The notes beneath the pieces are model-generated. The model was not told where the DNA came from and ran no database searches. It worked only from the letters and a program-made list of their open reading frames with translations. From NCBI RefSeq assembly GCF_040610475.1, contig NZ_JBEXMJ010000001.1, forward strand, positions 434,001-498,000: DNA of 64,000 nt, read 5' to 3'. Source of the stretch: Actinopolymorpha sp. NPDC004070. Its GTDB lineage: Bacteria; Actinomycetota; Actinomycetes; Propionibacteriales; Actinopolymorphaceae. Of the stretch, positions 44,617-53,788 are shown piece after piece (the first letter of the stretch is position 1; every line of letters begins with the position of its first letter). Both the position numbers and the translations under genes were made by a program.

Positions 44617-46179
44617 ATGAAGCTCGAACTCCGCGGGCTCACCAAACGGTTCGGGTCCCTCGTCGCCAACGACCACATCGACCTGACGTTCGAGTCCGGG
44701 CGGATCCACTGTCTGCTCGGCGAGAACGGCGCCGGGAAGAGCACGTTGATGAACATGCTCTTCGGGCTGCTGCGTCCCGACGAGGGCGAAGTGCTCGTCG
44801 ACGACACTCCGGTGTCGTTCGGCTCACCGGGTGAGGCGATCGCGGCCGGCATCGGGATGGTCCACCAGCACTTCATGCTGGTGCCCGTCTTCACCGTCGC
44901 CGAGAACGTCGTCCTGGGACGCGAACGCACCCGCGGCCTCGGCCTGCTCGACCAGCGGGCGGCCCGGTCCCTGGTGCGCGACCTGTCGGAGCGCTACGGC
45001 CTGGCCGTGGATCCCGACGCCCGGGTGGAGGACCTCCCGGTCGGCGTACAGCAGCGGGTGGAGATCCTCAAGGCACTGGCCAACGAGGCCAAGGTGCTGA
45101 TCCTCGACGAGCCGACCGCGGTGCTCACCCCGCAGGAGATCGACGAGCTGATCGAGGTGATGCGGGCACTGCGGGAGAACGGCACCACGGTCGTCTTCAT
45201 CACGCACAAGCTCAAGGAGGTGCGGGCGATCGCCGACACGATCACGGTGATCCGCCGCGGGTCCGTGGTCGGCACGGTCGCCCCGGACGCCTCCGAGGCC
45301 GAGCTCGCCGAGCTGATGGTCGGGCGTCCGGTGCAACTCCAGGTTGACAAGGCGCCGGCGGCCCCCACCGAGCCCAAGCTGACGGTGCAGGACCTGAGCG
45401 TCGTGGACGGCCAGGGCCTGGTCGCCGTCGACGACGTGTCGTTCGACGTGCGTGGCGGGGAGATCCTCGGCATCGCCGGCGTCCAGGGCAACGGCCAGAC
45501 CGAGCTCGTCCAGGCTCTGGTCGGGTTGGTCGACGTGGCCGCCGGATCGGTACGCCTCGGCGGGCGGGAGCTCGTCGGTACGACACCGCGCCAGCACCTC
45601 GCCGCCGGGATCGGCTACATCCCCGAGGACCGCTCCCACGACGGGTTCGTCGGCTCGTTCTCGGTGGCGGAGAACCTCATCCTTGACCTCTTCCGCGGTG
45701 CGCCGTTCGCCCGTCGGGGATCGCTGTCCCAAGCCGCCGTACGCGACAACGCCGACCACCGGGTCGAGGAGTTCGACGTCCGTACGCAGTCGGTGGACAC
45801 ACCGGTGAGCGCCCTGTCGGGCGGCAACCAGCAGAAGGTCGTGCTGGCCCGGGAGCTGTCCCGCCCGCTGGAGCTCCTCATCGCCGCGCAGCCCACCCGC
45901 GGCCTGGACGTGGGCTCCATCGAGTTCGTCCACCGCCGCATCGTCGCCGAGCGCGACCAGGGCACGGCGGTGGTGATCGTGTCCACGGAGTTGGAGGAGA
46001 TCGTGGCTCTCGCGGACCGGATCGCGGTGATGTACCGCGGCCGGCTGGTCGGCATCGTCGGTACGGACACGCCGTGGGACCAGCTGGGCTGCATGATGGC
46101 CGGCGTACCGGTCGAGGAGGCCGCACAGCTGGCGCAGGCCAACCCGACCGCCGTGGGAACGCTGGAGGACGCCTCGTGA
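44617..46179 (+). CDS. Nucleoside ABC transporter ATPase (two fused ABC domains)
   Basis: 520 residues. Powers nucleoside uptake. The first ABC domain has the intact Walker A GENGAGKST near residue 38 and Walker B ILDEPTAVL; its signature is the atypical VGVQQRVE. The second domain has a degenerate Walker A (GVQGNGQTE, no Lys) near 292, a good signature LSGGNQQKVV near 398, and AAQPTRGLD in place of Walker B. This uneven pair is normal for RbsA/NupA-type transporters. GGAG precedes the ATG. Its stop overlaps the next permease start. Confidence 0.93.
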   Translation: MKLELRGLTKRFGSLVANDHIDLTFESGRIHCLLGENGAGKSTLMNMLFGLLRPDEGEVLVDDTPVSFGSPGEAIAAGIGMVHQHFMLVPVFTVAENVVLGRERTRGLGLLDQRAARSLVRDLSERYGLAVDPDARVEDLPVGVQQRVEILKALANEAKVLILDEPTAVLTPQEIDELIEVMRALRENGTTVVFITHKLKEVRAIADTITVIRRGSVVGTVAPDASEAELAELMVGRPVQLQVDKAPAAPTEPKLTVQDLSVVDGQGLVAVDDVSFDVRGGEILGIAGVQGNGQTELVQALVGLVDVAAGSVRLGGRELVGTTPRQHLAAGIGYIPEDRSHDGFVGSFSVAENLILDLFRGAPFARRGSLSQAAVRDNADHRVEEFDVRTQSVDTPVSALSGGNQQKVVLARELSRPLELLIAAQPTRGLDVGSIEFVHRRIVAERDQGTAVVIVSTELEEIVALADRIAVMYRGRLVGIVGTDTPWDQLGCMMAGVPVEEAAQLAQANPTAVGTLEDAS

Positions 46180-47315
46180 GCGGCACCCGTCCGGCCTGGG
46201 CCCGCGAGCTCGTGGTGAGCGTGGCCGCGGTCGTGCTCGCGCTGGCGGTCGGCGCGGTGCTGATCATCGTCAGCGACGCCGAGGTGCTGTCCACCTGGAC
46301 GTACTTCTTCGCCTATCCGCCCGACGCGCTGTCGGCGTCGTGGTCGGCGGTGGCCGACGCGTACGGTGCGTTGTTCTCCGGCGCGTTCGGCGGACTGCGG
46401 CAACTCGCCGAGACGCTGGTGCAGGCGACCCCGCTGATCTGCGGCGGCCTCGGCGTCTCGCTGGCGTTCCGGGCCGGGCTGTTCAACATCGGCGCCCAAG
46501 GCCAGCTGATCATCGGCGCGCTGTGCGCCGCCTGGGTCGGCTTCACCCTGCACCTCCCGCCCGGCCTGCACGTGCTCGTCGCGCTGGTCGCGGGTGTGCT
46601 CGGCGGGGCGCTGTGGGGTGGCATCGTCGGTGTGCTCAAGGCCCGCACCGGGGCGCACGAGGTGATCCTCACGATCATGCTCAACTACGTCGCGCTCTAC
46701 CTCCTGCAGTGGCTGCTCACCACCAACGCCTTCCAGCGTCCGGGCCGCAACGACCCGATCAGCCCGGTGGTGGACGGGTCCGCGCAGTTCCCGGCGATTC
46801 CGGGCTCCCGGCTGCACCTGGGCTTCCTGGTCGCGCTGCTGGCCGCCGGGGCGGTGTGGTGGCTGCTCACCCGGTCGACCACAGGCTTCCAGCTGCGGGC
46901 GGTGGGCGCCAACCCCGACGCCGCCCGGACGGCCGGGATGAGCGTCGGTACGGCGTACACGCTGGCGATGCTCGGGGCCGGCGCGCTGGCCGGCCTGGCC
47001 GGCGTCCAGCAGGTGCTCGGCACCAACTCACCGCTGACGGACGGGATCGCCGGCACCGTCGGCTTCGACTCGATCACCGTCGCCCTGCTCGGCCGGGCGT
47101 CACCGATCGGCACGGTCGTCGCCGGCCTGGTGTTCGGTGCCCTGAACGCCGGTGGCCTGCAGATGCAGCTGCAGACCCAGACGCCGCTCACGCTGACCAC
47201 GGTGCTGCAGGCGACGATCGTGTTGTTCATCGCCGCGCCGGCACTGGTCCGCGCGGTGTTCCGGATCCGGGGCGAGGGCGCGGGAGCCGTGCTCGCCAAG
47301 GGCTGGAACGCGTGA
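46176..47315 (+). CDS. Nucleoside ABC transporter permease 1
   Basis: 379 residues with about nine hydrophobic segments. Contains the BPD_transp_2 family features FNIGAQGQLIIGAL near residue 105, ARTGAHEVILTIMLNY near 160 and GVNPDAARTAGM-like GANPDAARTAGM near 250. The GTG overlaps the ATPase stop (GTGA), with GGAGG upstream; the frame is open further up but inside the ATPase gene. Confidence 0.92.
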   Translation: MSGTRPAWARELVVSVAAVVLALAVGAVLIIVSDAEVLSTWTYFFAYPPDALSASWSAVADAYGALFSGAFGGLRQLAETLVQATPLICGGLGVSLAFRAGLFNIGAQGQLIIGALCAAWVGFTLHLPPGLHVLVALVAGVLGGALWGGIVGVLKARTGAHEVILTIMLNYVALYLLQWLLTTNAFQRPGRNDPISPVVDGSAQFPAIPGSRLHLGFLVALLAAGAVWWLLTRSTTGFQLRAVGANPDAARTAGMSVGTAYTLAMLGAGALAGLAGVQQVLGTNSPLTDGIAGTVGFDSITVALLGRASPIGTVVAGLVFGALNAGGLQMQLQTQTPLTLTTVLQATIVLFIAAPALVRAVFRIRGEGAGAVLAKGWNA

Positions 47316-47334
47316 GGGACGAGGAGCCGACCCG

Positions 47335-48615
47335 ATGACCACGACCCTCACCCGGCCCGAGAGGTCCGCCGCGATCGAGTCGCCGGAGGAGCGCCGCCGG
47401 CGGATCCGGACCGGCATCCTCGCGCTGGTACTCGCCGTCCTCGGCGTGCTGCTCGCGGTGTTCACCGCACCCAAGACCGCGAAGTTCGGCCTGTCCGACC
47501 AGTTCGCGGCCGCGCAGCTGCCCGACATCTCCCTTCCAGCTCTGCCGGTGGCGCTCGCGCTGGCTGCATACGCGCTGGTGGTGGCGCTCACCCAGCTGTT
47601 CCGCGGCGTGCGCGGCCGCTGGGCGCGACTGCTGTGGGTGGGCTTCGCGCTCGCCCTGGTGGTGACGTTCCTGTGCTGGGCGGCGGCGGGCAAGACGTTC
47701 CCGCTCACCAACCAGCTGCAGGGGACGCTCAACCTCGCCACCCCGCTGATCCTCGGCGCGCTCGCGGGCGTGCTGTGCGAGCGCGCGGGCGTCATCAACG
47801 TCGCGATCGAGGGACAGTTCCTCGCCGGGGCGTTCGCCGCCGCGGTGGTGACGTCGGCCACCGGCAGCTTCTGGGCCGGTGCGTTCGCGGCGATCCTGGC
47901 CGGTGTGCTGATCGCGGCGATGCTCGCGGTGTTCGCCATCCGCTACCGCGTCAACCAGGTGGTGCTGGGCGTGGTGCTGGTGGTGTTCGCCTCCGGCATC
48001 ACCGGCTTCCTGTTCGACCAGTTCGTGAAGTCGGACTCCCAGCGCTACAACAACCCCGGCGTACTCCCGAACGTCCCGATCCCGGTGCTGTCTGCGATCC
48101 CGGTGATCGGGCAGACGTTCTTCGCCCAGACGCTGCTGGTCTACGCGATGTACGTCGCGGTGGCGGTCGTCACCGTGGTGCTGTTCAAGACCCGCTGGGG
48201 ACTGCGGGTGCGGTCGGTGGGCGAGCACCCGCGCGCCGCCGACACGGTGGGGATCAACGTGCTCCGCATCCGCTACCAGGCGGTGCTGGCCGGTGGGATC
48301 GTGGCCGGCCTCGGCGGTGCGTTCTTCACCATCGGCTTCACCGGCAGCTTCGACAAGGACCTCACGGCGGGCCAGGGCTTCATCGCGCTGGCCGCGCTGA
48401 TCATGGGCCGGTGGAACCCGCTCGGCGCGACGGTGGCGGCGTTGTTCTTCGGCTTCACCCAGCAGCTGCAGGGTCAGCTGCAGATCCTGCAGACACCCAT
48501 TCCGGGTGAGCTGCTGGTGATGGCGCCCTACCTCGCGACGGTCGTCGCGGTGGCCGGGGCGGTCGGCCGGGTGCGGCCCCCGAAGGCGGACGGCGAACCC
48601 TACGAGAAGGGCTAG
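47335..48615 (+). CDS. Nucleoside ABC transporter permease 2
   Basis: 426 residues. About ten hydrophobic segments; the first 50 residues are a charged extension. It has CERAGVINVAIEGQFLAGAF near residue 145, the family counterpart of the first permease's segment, and GEHPRAADTVGI near 300. GAGGAG at 47319-47324 serves the ATG. It completes a BMP / ATPase / permease / permease transporter. A small 6-bp hairpin at 48643-48657 follows before cdd. Confidence 0.92.
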   Translation: MTTTLTRPERSAAIESPEERRRRIRTGILALVLAVLGVLLAVFTAPKTAKFGLSDQFAAAQLPDISLPALPVALALAAYALVVALTQLFRGVRGRWARLLWVGFALALVVTFLCWAAAGKTFPLTNQLQGTLNLATPLILGALAGVLCERAGVINVAIEGQFLAGAFAAAVVTSATGSFWAGAFAAILAGVLIAAMLAVFAIRYRVNQVVLGVVLVVFASGITGFLFDQFVKSDSQRYNNPGVLPNVPIPVLSAIPVIGQTFFAQTLLVYAMYVAVAVVTVVLFKTRWGLRVRSVGEHPRAADTVGINVLRIRYQAVLAGGIVAGLGGAFFTIGFTGSFDKDLTAGQGFIALAALIMGRWNPLGATVAALFFGFTQQLQGQLQILQTPIPGELLVMAPYLATVVAVAGAVGRVRPPKADGEPYEKG

Positions 48616-48754
48616 CTCTCGGCTGGGACCCGGCTGCGACCTGGCAGGGGTCCTGCCCTGGGCCGCGAGCCGGTCCCGGTCGGGTGTGCCGGTAGCCCGG
48701 ATCCGGGAACGAGTGGGGGACACGAGGACGTGGATACGAACGTGGGGTACGAAC

Positions 48755-49204
48755 GTGGACGGTGACGTGAGCGGCGAAGAGGTGGACTGGGCCGGGCTGC
48801 GGGCGGCGGCCCGGGAGGTGATGGCCGGGGCGTACGTGCCGTACTCCCGCTACCCGGTCGGGGCCGCGGCGCTCACCGACGGCGGCCGGGTCGTGGTCGG
48901 CTGCAACGTCGAGAACGCGTCGTACGGCATGACGCTGTGCGCGGAGTGCGGGCTGGTTTCGGCCCTCCACGCCACCGGCGGCGGCCGGCTGGTCGCATTC
49001 ACCTGCTGCGACGGGCAGGGCGCCCTGCTGATGCCCTGCGGCCGGTGCCGCCAGCTGCTGTGGGAGCACGGCGGCCCGCGGCTGCTGGTGGACACCCCGC
49101 GCGGAGTGCTGCCGATGACCGAGGTCCTTCCCGACGCGTTCGGGCCGGACCACCTGACCGAGTACCAGACCGGATCCGAGACCGGGAGCGAGGCCCGCCC
49201 GTGA
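48755..49204 (+). CDS. cdd: Cytidine deaminase
   Basis: 149 residues. Deaminates cytidine and deoxycytidine to (deoxy)uridine. The zinc site is LCAECG (Cys and catalytic Glu) near residue 56 and PCGRCRQ near 93; YPVGAAAL and GCNVENASYG bind the sugar. The start is uncertain: GTG 48755 and GTG 48767 are in frame and neither has a strong ribosome binding site. The end overlaps deoA by 4 bases. It is the first catabolic gene after the transporter, probably on the same transcript. Confidence 0.92.
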   Translation: MDGDVSGEEVDWAGLRAAAREVMAGAYVPYSRYPVGAAALTDGGRVVVGCNVENASYGMTLCAECGLVSALHATGGGRLVAFTCCDGQGALLMPCGRCRQLLWEHGGPRLLVDTPRGVLPMTEVLPDAFGPDHLTEYQTGSETGSEARP

Positions 49205-50490
49205 CCGAACACTTCGACGCCGTCGACGTCATCCGCGCCAAGCGGGACGGCCACCGGCTCGCGGACGCGCAGATCGACTGGGTGGTGGACGCCTACACCC
49301 GCGGGGTGGTCGCCGACGAGCAGATGTCGGCGCTGTTGATGGCGATCCTGCTGCGCGGCATGGAGCCCGCCGAGATCGCCCGCTGGACCCAGGCGATGAT
49401 CTCCTCGGGTGAGCGGCTGGACTTCGCCGGCGTGGGCCGGCCGACCGCCGACAAGCACTCCACCGGCGGCGTCGGCGACAAGATCACCCTGCCGCTGGCG
49501 CCGGTGGTCGCCGCGTGCCGCGTCGCCGTACCCCAGCTGTCAGGACGCGGGCTCGGCCACACCGGGGGGACCCTGGACAAGCTGGAGTCGCTGAAGGGCT
49601 GGCGGGCGTCGCTGTCGTACGACGAGATCGTGTCCCAGTTGCGCGACGTCGGCGCGGTCGTCTGCGCACCCACCGACACGCTGGCGCCCGCGGACCGCAA
49701 GCTGTACGCCCTGCGCGACGTGACCGGCACCGTCGAGTCGATCCCGCTGATCGCCAGTTCGATCATGAGCAAGAAGATCGCCGAGGGCACCGGTGCGCTC
49801 GTCCTGGACGTGAAGGTCGGCTCCGGCGCGTTCATGAAGAACGCCGACGATGCCCGCACGCTCGCCGCCACGATGGTCGAGCTCGGCCGGTCCGCCGGCG
49901 TACGTACCGTCGCGCTGCTCACCGACATGAGCACCCCCCTCGGCCTGACGGCCGGGAACGCGCTGGAGGTACGCGAGTCGGTGGAGGTACTCGCCGGCGG
50001 CGGGCCGCACGACGTGGTGGAGCTGACCGTGGCGCTGGCCCGGGAGATGCTCACCGCCGCCGGTGCGGCCGGCGGCCCCGACCCGAGCGACGTCCTCAAG
50101 GACGGTACGGCGATGGACGTGTGGCGGTCGATGATCCGCGCCCAGGGCGGCGACCCGGACGCGGACCTGCCGCGGGCCGCGCACACCGAGGTCGTGCCGG
50201 CGCCCGCGGAGGGCGTGCTCGTACGCCTGGACGCCTACCAGGTCGGGTTGGCCGCGTGGCGGCTCGGCGCCGGGCGGTCGCGCAAGGAGGACCCGGTGTC
50301 GGCTGGTGCCGGGGTGGAGCTGCACGCCAAGCCGGGCGCGGTGGTCCGCGTCGGGCAGCCACTGCTCACCCTGCACGCCGACGACCCGGCGAAGTTCGCC
50401 CGGGCGCAGGAAGCCTTGGAGGGCGCGGTGGAGATCGCACCGCGAGGCGCCCGCACCGACCAGAAGCTGATCCTCGGCCGGATCGACTGA
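49201..50490 (+). CDS. deoA: Thymidine (pyrimidine-nucleoside) phosphorylase
   Basis: 429 residues. Splits thymidine, deoxyuridine and perhaps uridine with phosphate, giving (deoxy)ribose-1-phosphate. Phosphate-binding signature DKHSTGGVGDK near residue 82, QLSGRGLGHTGGTLDKLE, and SSIMSKKIAEG with VGSGAFMK. The C-terminal PYNP domain begins near residue 335. The GTG overlaps the cdd stop, so the two are translationally coupled. The pathway order matches: Cdd makes its substrate. Confidence 0.94.
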   Translation: MTEHFDAVDVIRAKRDGHRLADAQIDWVVDAYTRGVVADEQMSALLMAILLRGMEPAEIARWTQAMISSGERLDFAGVGRPTADKHSTGGVGDKITLPLAPVVAACRVAVPQLSGRGLGHTGGTLDKLESLKGWRASLSYDEIVSQLRDVGAVVCAPTDTLAPADRKLYALRDVTGTVESIPLIASSIMSKKIAEGTGALVLDVKVGSGAFMKNADDARTLAATMVELGRSAGVRTVALLTDMSTPLGLTAGNALEVRESVEVLAGGGPHDVVELTVALAREMLTAAGAAGGPDPSDVLKDGTAMDVWRSMIRAQGGDPDADLPRAAHTEVVPAPAEGVLVRLDAYQVGLAAWRLGAGRSRKEDPVSAGAGVELHAKPGAVVRVGQPLLTLHADDPAKFARAQEALEGAVEIAPRGARTDQKLILGRID

Positions 50491-50536
50491 ACGGCCACAC
50501 CGAGCAACCCGAGTCGCCTGAGGAGACCATCCGACG

Positions 50537-51649
50537 ATGAAGATCACTCCCGAGGAGATCGTCCGCGCGCCGAAGGTCCTGCTGCACGACCACCTCGACG
50601 GCGGGCTGCGTCCGCGGACGGTGGCCGAGCTCGCCGCCCGGATCGGGCACGAGCTTCCGGCCGAGCCCGACCGGCTCGGTGAGTGGTTTCGCGAGTCGGC
50701 CGACTCGGGTTCGCTGGAGCGCTACCTGGAGACCTTCGCCCACACCGTCGCCGTCATGCAGACCGCCGAGTCGCTGACGAGGGTGGCCACCGAGTGCGTG
50801 GAGGACCTCGCCGCCGACGGCATCGTGTACGCCGAGGTGCGCTACGCGCCGGAGCTGCACCTGGACGGCGAGCTGAACCTCGACGACGTGGTGCGCGCGG
50901 TCGGCGCCGGCTTCGCCGAGGGGGAGCGGCGGGCGGCGGAGGCAGGCCGGCACATCGTGGTGCGCCAGATCGTCACCGCGATGCGGCACGCCGCCCGGTC
51001 GATGGAGATCGCCGAACTCGCGGTGCGCTACCGCGACCAGGGCGTGGTGGGCTTCGACATCGCCGGTGCCGAGGCCGGCTACCCGCCCACCCGGCACCTG
51101 GACGCGTTCGAGTACCTCCAGCGGGAGAACGCGCACTTCACCATCCACGCCGGTGAGGGCTTCGGGCTGCCGTCGATCTGGCAGGCGATCCAGTGGTGCG
51201 GGGCCGACCGGCTGGGACACGGCGTCCGCATCGTCGACGACATCACCCACACCGCCGACGGCGACGTCCGACTGGGCCGGCTCGCGGCGTACGTGCGGGA
51301 CAAGCGCATCCCGTTGGAGATGTGCCCCTCGTCCAACGTGCAGACCGGCGCGGCGCCTTCGCTGGCCGAGCACCCGGCGGGGCTGCTGACCAGGTTGCGG
51401 TTCCGCGTCACGATCAACACCGACAACCGGCTGATGAGCGGTACGTCGCTGTCGCGGGAGTTCGCCGGACTTGCCGACGCGTTCGGGTACGAGCTGGCGG
51501 ATTTGCAGTGGTTCACCCTCAACGCGATGAAGAGCGCCTTCCTGCCGTTCGACCAGCGGCTGGCCCTGATCAACAATGTGATCAAGCCGGGGTACGCCGC
51601 GCTCGGCGCCGAGCGGGCCTTTGCCCAGATGAACCAAGGGACCTTCTGA
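50537..51649 (+). CDS. add: Adenosine deaminase
   Basis: 370 residues. Deaminates adenosine and deoxyadenosine to (deoxy)inosine, which PNP can then split. The zinc ligands are in [11 protein letters not shown] near residue 17, TIHAGEGFG near 200 (with the catalytic Glu), LGHG, and TDNRLMSGT near 297. HDHLDG replaces the common HxHLDG, which is seen in other actinobacterial Add. GAGGAG at 50519-50524 is 12 bases before the ATG, a little far. 46 bases after deoA. Confidence 0.92.
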   Translation: MKITPEEIVRAPKVLLHDHLDGGLRPRTVAELAARIGHELPAEPDRLGEWFRESADSGSLERYLETFAHTVAVMQTAESLTRVATECVEDLAADGIVYAEVRYAPELHLDGELNLDDVVRAVGAGFAEGERRAAEAGRHIVVRQIVTAMRHAARSMEIAELAVRYRDQGVVGFDIAGAEAGYPPTRHLDAFEYLQRENAHFTIHAGEGFGLPSIWQAIQWCGADRLGHGVRIVDDITHTADGDVRLGRLAAYVRDKRIPLEMCPSSNVQTGAAPSLAEHPAGLLTRLRFRVTINTDNRLMSGTSLSREFAGLADAFGYELADLQWFTLNAMKSAFLPFDQRLALINNVIKPGYAALGAERAFAQMNQGTF

Positions 51650-51741
51650 CCTCGCCCGCCACGCGTGATACCGGGAGGGTTGGAGGATCCTCTGGGGGCA
51701 TTCCCAAGGCACGTGCCCAGGCCTGCTGAGGAGGTCGTGCC

Positions 51742-52137
51742 GTGGCCGGCGAGCGAGAGCAGTCCGCGTTGGGCGCCGTGCTGCGCCGCTGGCGGGACGC
51801 TCTCGAACACTGGTGGAGCGGCGCGGACAGCCGCCGGGACCCGCTGGAACGCTGGTGGGACACCGTGGACTCGGGCCAGGTGCCGGACGGGCCGCCGATC
51901 GAACGCCTCGCCGCCGACCTGCGCCGGCTGGCCGGGGAGAGTGTCCGCCTGCATGCCGACCACCGGGTGTCGGCGCGGGCGTTCCACCTGCACGTCACCG
52001 AACTCGCCTACGACGAGACGCTGCTGATGGCCTGCGGCGCACTCGGGGTGGAGACCGGAACCGCGACCGCACCCCTGGGCAGCACCAGACGGCTCGAGCT
52101 GGAGGTCGAACTCGCCCGCCGCGGCCTCCTGTGGTGA
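51742..52137 (+). CDS. Small helical protein of unknown function
   Basis: 131 residues. Trp/Arg-rich amphipathic helices (RRWRDALEHWW, then RWWDTVDSG) form the first third, and Leu/Arg/Glu-rich helices the rest. No membrane segment or known motif. GAGGAGG at 51728-51734 lies 7 bases before the GTG, so it is probably translated. It may be the last gene of the salvage operon, since it follows add by 92 bases without a clear terminator. Function not recognised. Confidence 0.55.
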   Translation: MAGEREQSALGAVLRRWRDALEHWWSGADSRRDPLERWWDTVDSGQVPDGPPIERLAADLRRLAGESVRLHADHRVSARAFHLHVTELAYDETLLMACGALGVETGTATAPLGSTRRLELEVELARRGLLW

Positions 52138-52238
52138 GCACGCGTCCACGGTCTGCGCGAGGTGACCCACCGCGCCGAAGTGTGGAGACGTACGGGGGCC
52201 GGTGACCCTCGCAGGTCTCCCACCACTTCACCAAGCTG

Positions 52239-52424
52239 CTAGGCGTCGGCGTTGGGGAGCAGGATCCACAGCGCGAGATAGACGAGCACCTGTGGTCCCG
52301 GCAGCGCGCAGGAGAGCACGAACAGCACCCGCACGACTCCGCGGGACAGTCCGAAGCGCTGGGCCAGGGCCGCGCAGACCCCCGCGATCATCCGACCCTG
52401 ACGTGGGCGTTCCAGTGCTCCCAT
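52239..52424 (-). CDS. PspC-domain small membrane protein
   Basis: 61 residues, all one PspC domain: a basic start (RPRQGRMIAGVCAALAQRFG), then a hydrophobic helix pair (VRVLFVLSCALPGPQVLVYLALWILLP). PspC proteins sense or report membrane stress; free-standing short versions are common in actinobacteria. GGGAGGA precedes the ATG by about 8 bases. Confidence 0.85.
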   Translation of the reverse strand: MGALERPRQGRMIAGVCAALAQRFGLSRGVVRVLFVLSCALPGPQVLVYLALWILLPNADA

Positions 52425-52534
52425 GAGACGTCCTCCCGGTGGTGGTCAGTTCGCGTGCCCGGCCATTGTGCGCGATGCCCGCACCGGCCGCACGTCGCTG
52501 CGGTCGGCGCGGGCACACCCGCGGCGCACGGAGG

Positions 52535-53785
52535 TCAGGAACGCTGGTCGAGCCGTGCGGTGAGGGCGGGTACGACAGCCCGCCAGCCGGCCGCGGCCGC
52601 CTCGGCGTCGACGGTGGCCAGCGCATGCGCGGCACCCGGCCGGTCCTGGGCCAGGTCGAGCGCACAGGACACCATGAACGCACCGGCCGGGGAGTTCGGG
52701 CCGAGGAGATCGGTGACGTCGCGCCAGCCGCCCCACTCGGCCAGCCGCAGCACCTCCGACCACGCGCTGACCAGACGGTCGGCGGCGTCGGCGTCCATCT
52801 GCGGGTTCACCGACTCGGCGAGCTCGACCAGGTCGAAGATGTTGTCGTCGTGCGGGGTGAAGCTCACGTCGTCACGGGCGGCCACCGCGCCGAGGTCGAG
52901 TCCGGGCAGCTCACCGCTCGCCGACCCCCGCGCCACCTCCGCCTGCATCCGGTCGACGTCGGTCCACACCGCCAGCCGGGCACCGTCGGGCGCGGGCGTA
53001 CCGAGGTAGTCGGGGTGCCCGTTGGTCAGCGCGGTGCCGCGCAGGGCGTAGAAGCCCTCGTCGGCGAGTCCGAACCACAGGGTCAGCGCCGGAGCGGCCT
53101 CCTCCAGCGGAACCGGTCCGTCCGAAGGTGCCGTGCCGTTCACCGCACCGCGTACGCCGGCCAGTGTCGCGCCCGGCCCACCGGTACCCGCCGGCCCGCG
53201 ACCGGCCGGACCCTCCGGAAGCTTCGGGGTGATCACCCGGCGGGACACCTCCGAGACGCACTCGGACCAGTTGGCGTCCAGCAGTTCGACGACGTGCTGG
53301 CGGTGGTGCGCGGCCCGGAACACCGAGAGGACCTCGTCGCCGGAGGCGAGCTTGCTGATGTCCTCGTCGTCGTGCAGGGCCTGGGACGCCTCGGTCTCGA
53401 CGTCCATGTAGTCGAGCAGGTCCAGCATCAACGCCAGCGTCGATCCCAGACCGGCCTGCTCGTCGGCGGTGAGCTCACCGTCGGCGATCTCCGGCAGCCG
53501 GGTCAGGTCGTACGTGCACAACCGGCGGGCGTACTCCTCGGTGGTCCAGATCCGCAGCCCCTTGAAGTGCGCGCTCGGCGTGAGCTCGTTGACCGCGCCG
53601 GAGTCGACGAACTCCACCAGGTCGTCCAAGGTGGTGAAGCCGTAGAGCTGCTTGTTCGAGCCGAGGAACCCGGCCGAGCCGTCGTCGGCGGTGTACCAGC
53701 CGGGCTGGTAGAGCGTGTAGCGCTTGCCGATGCCGAGCGTGAGTTCGAGGGGCACGAGCGGGTCGGCGACGAATTCGGTTGTCAT
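52535..53785 (-). CDS. Uncharacterised 416-residue protein at the end of the deoC/ALDH operon
   Basis: No domain recognised. The chain is soluble and acidic. Residues 1-110 are beta-rich (LTLGIGKRYTLYQPGWY, GFTTLDDLVEFVDSG). Residues 110-205 are mostly helical with a His cluster (AAHHRQHVVELLDANW) and Cys in LCTYD and SECVSE. A Pro/Gly linker lies near 210-245. The last 170 residues are helical and rich in Asp and Ala, with another His (FTPHDDNIFDLVELAES). It starts 3 bases after the stop of the short ALDH-like gene, with GAGGA almost touching the ATG, so translation is likely coupled. The operon suggests a role with deoxyribose or aldehyde metabolism. Confidence 0.6.
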   Translation of the reverse strand: MTTEFVADPLVPLELTLGIGKRYTLYQPGWYTADDGSAGFLGSNKQLYGFTTLDDLVEFVDSGAVNELTPSAHFKGLRIWTTEEYARRLCTYDLTRLPEIADGELTADEQAGLGSTLALMLDLLDYMDVETEASQALHDDEDISKLASGDEVLSVFRAAHHRQHVVELLDANWSECVSEVSRRVITPKLPEGPAGRGPAGTGGPGATLAGVRGAVNGTAPSDGPVPLEEAAPALTLWFGLADEGFYALRGTALTNGHPDYLGTPAPDGARLAVWTDVDRMQAEVARGSASGELPGLDLGAVAARDDVSFTPHDDNIFDLVELAESVNPQMDADAADRLVSAWSEVLRLAEWGGWRDVTDLLGPNSPAGAFMVSCALDLAQDRPGAAHALATVDAEAAAAGWRAVVPALTARLDQRS

Positions 53786-53788
53786 TCC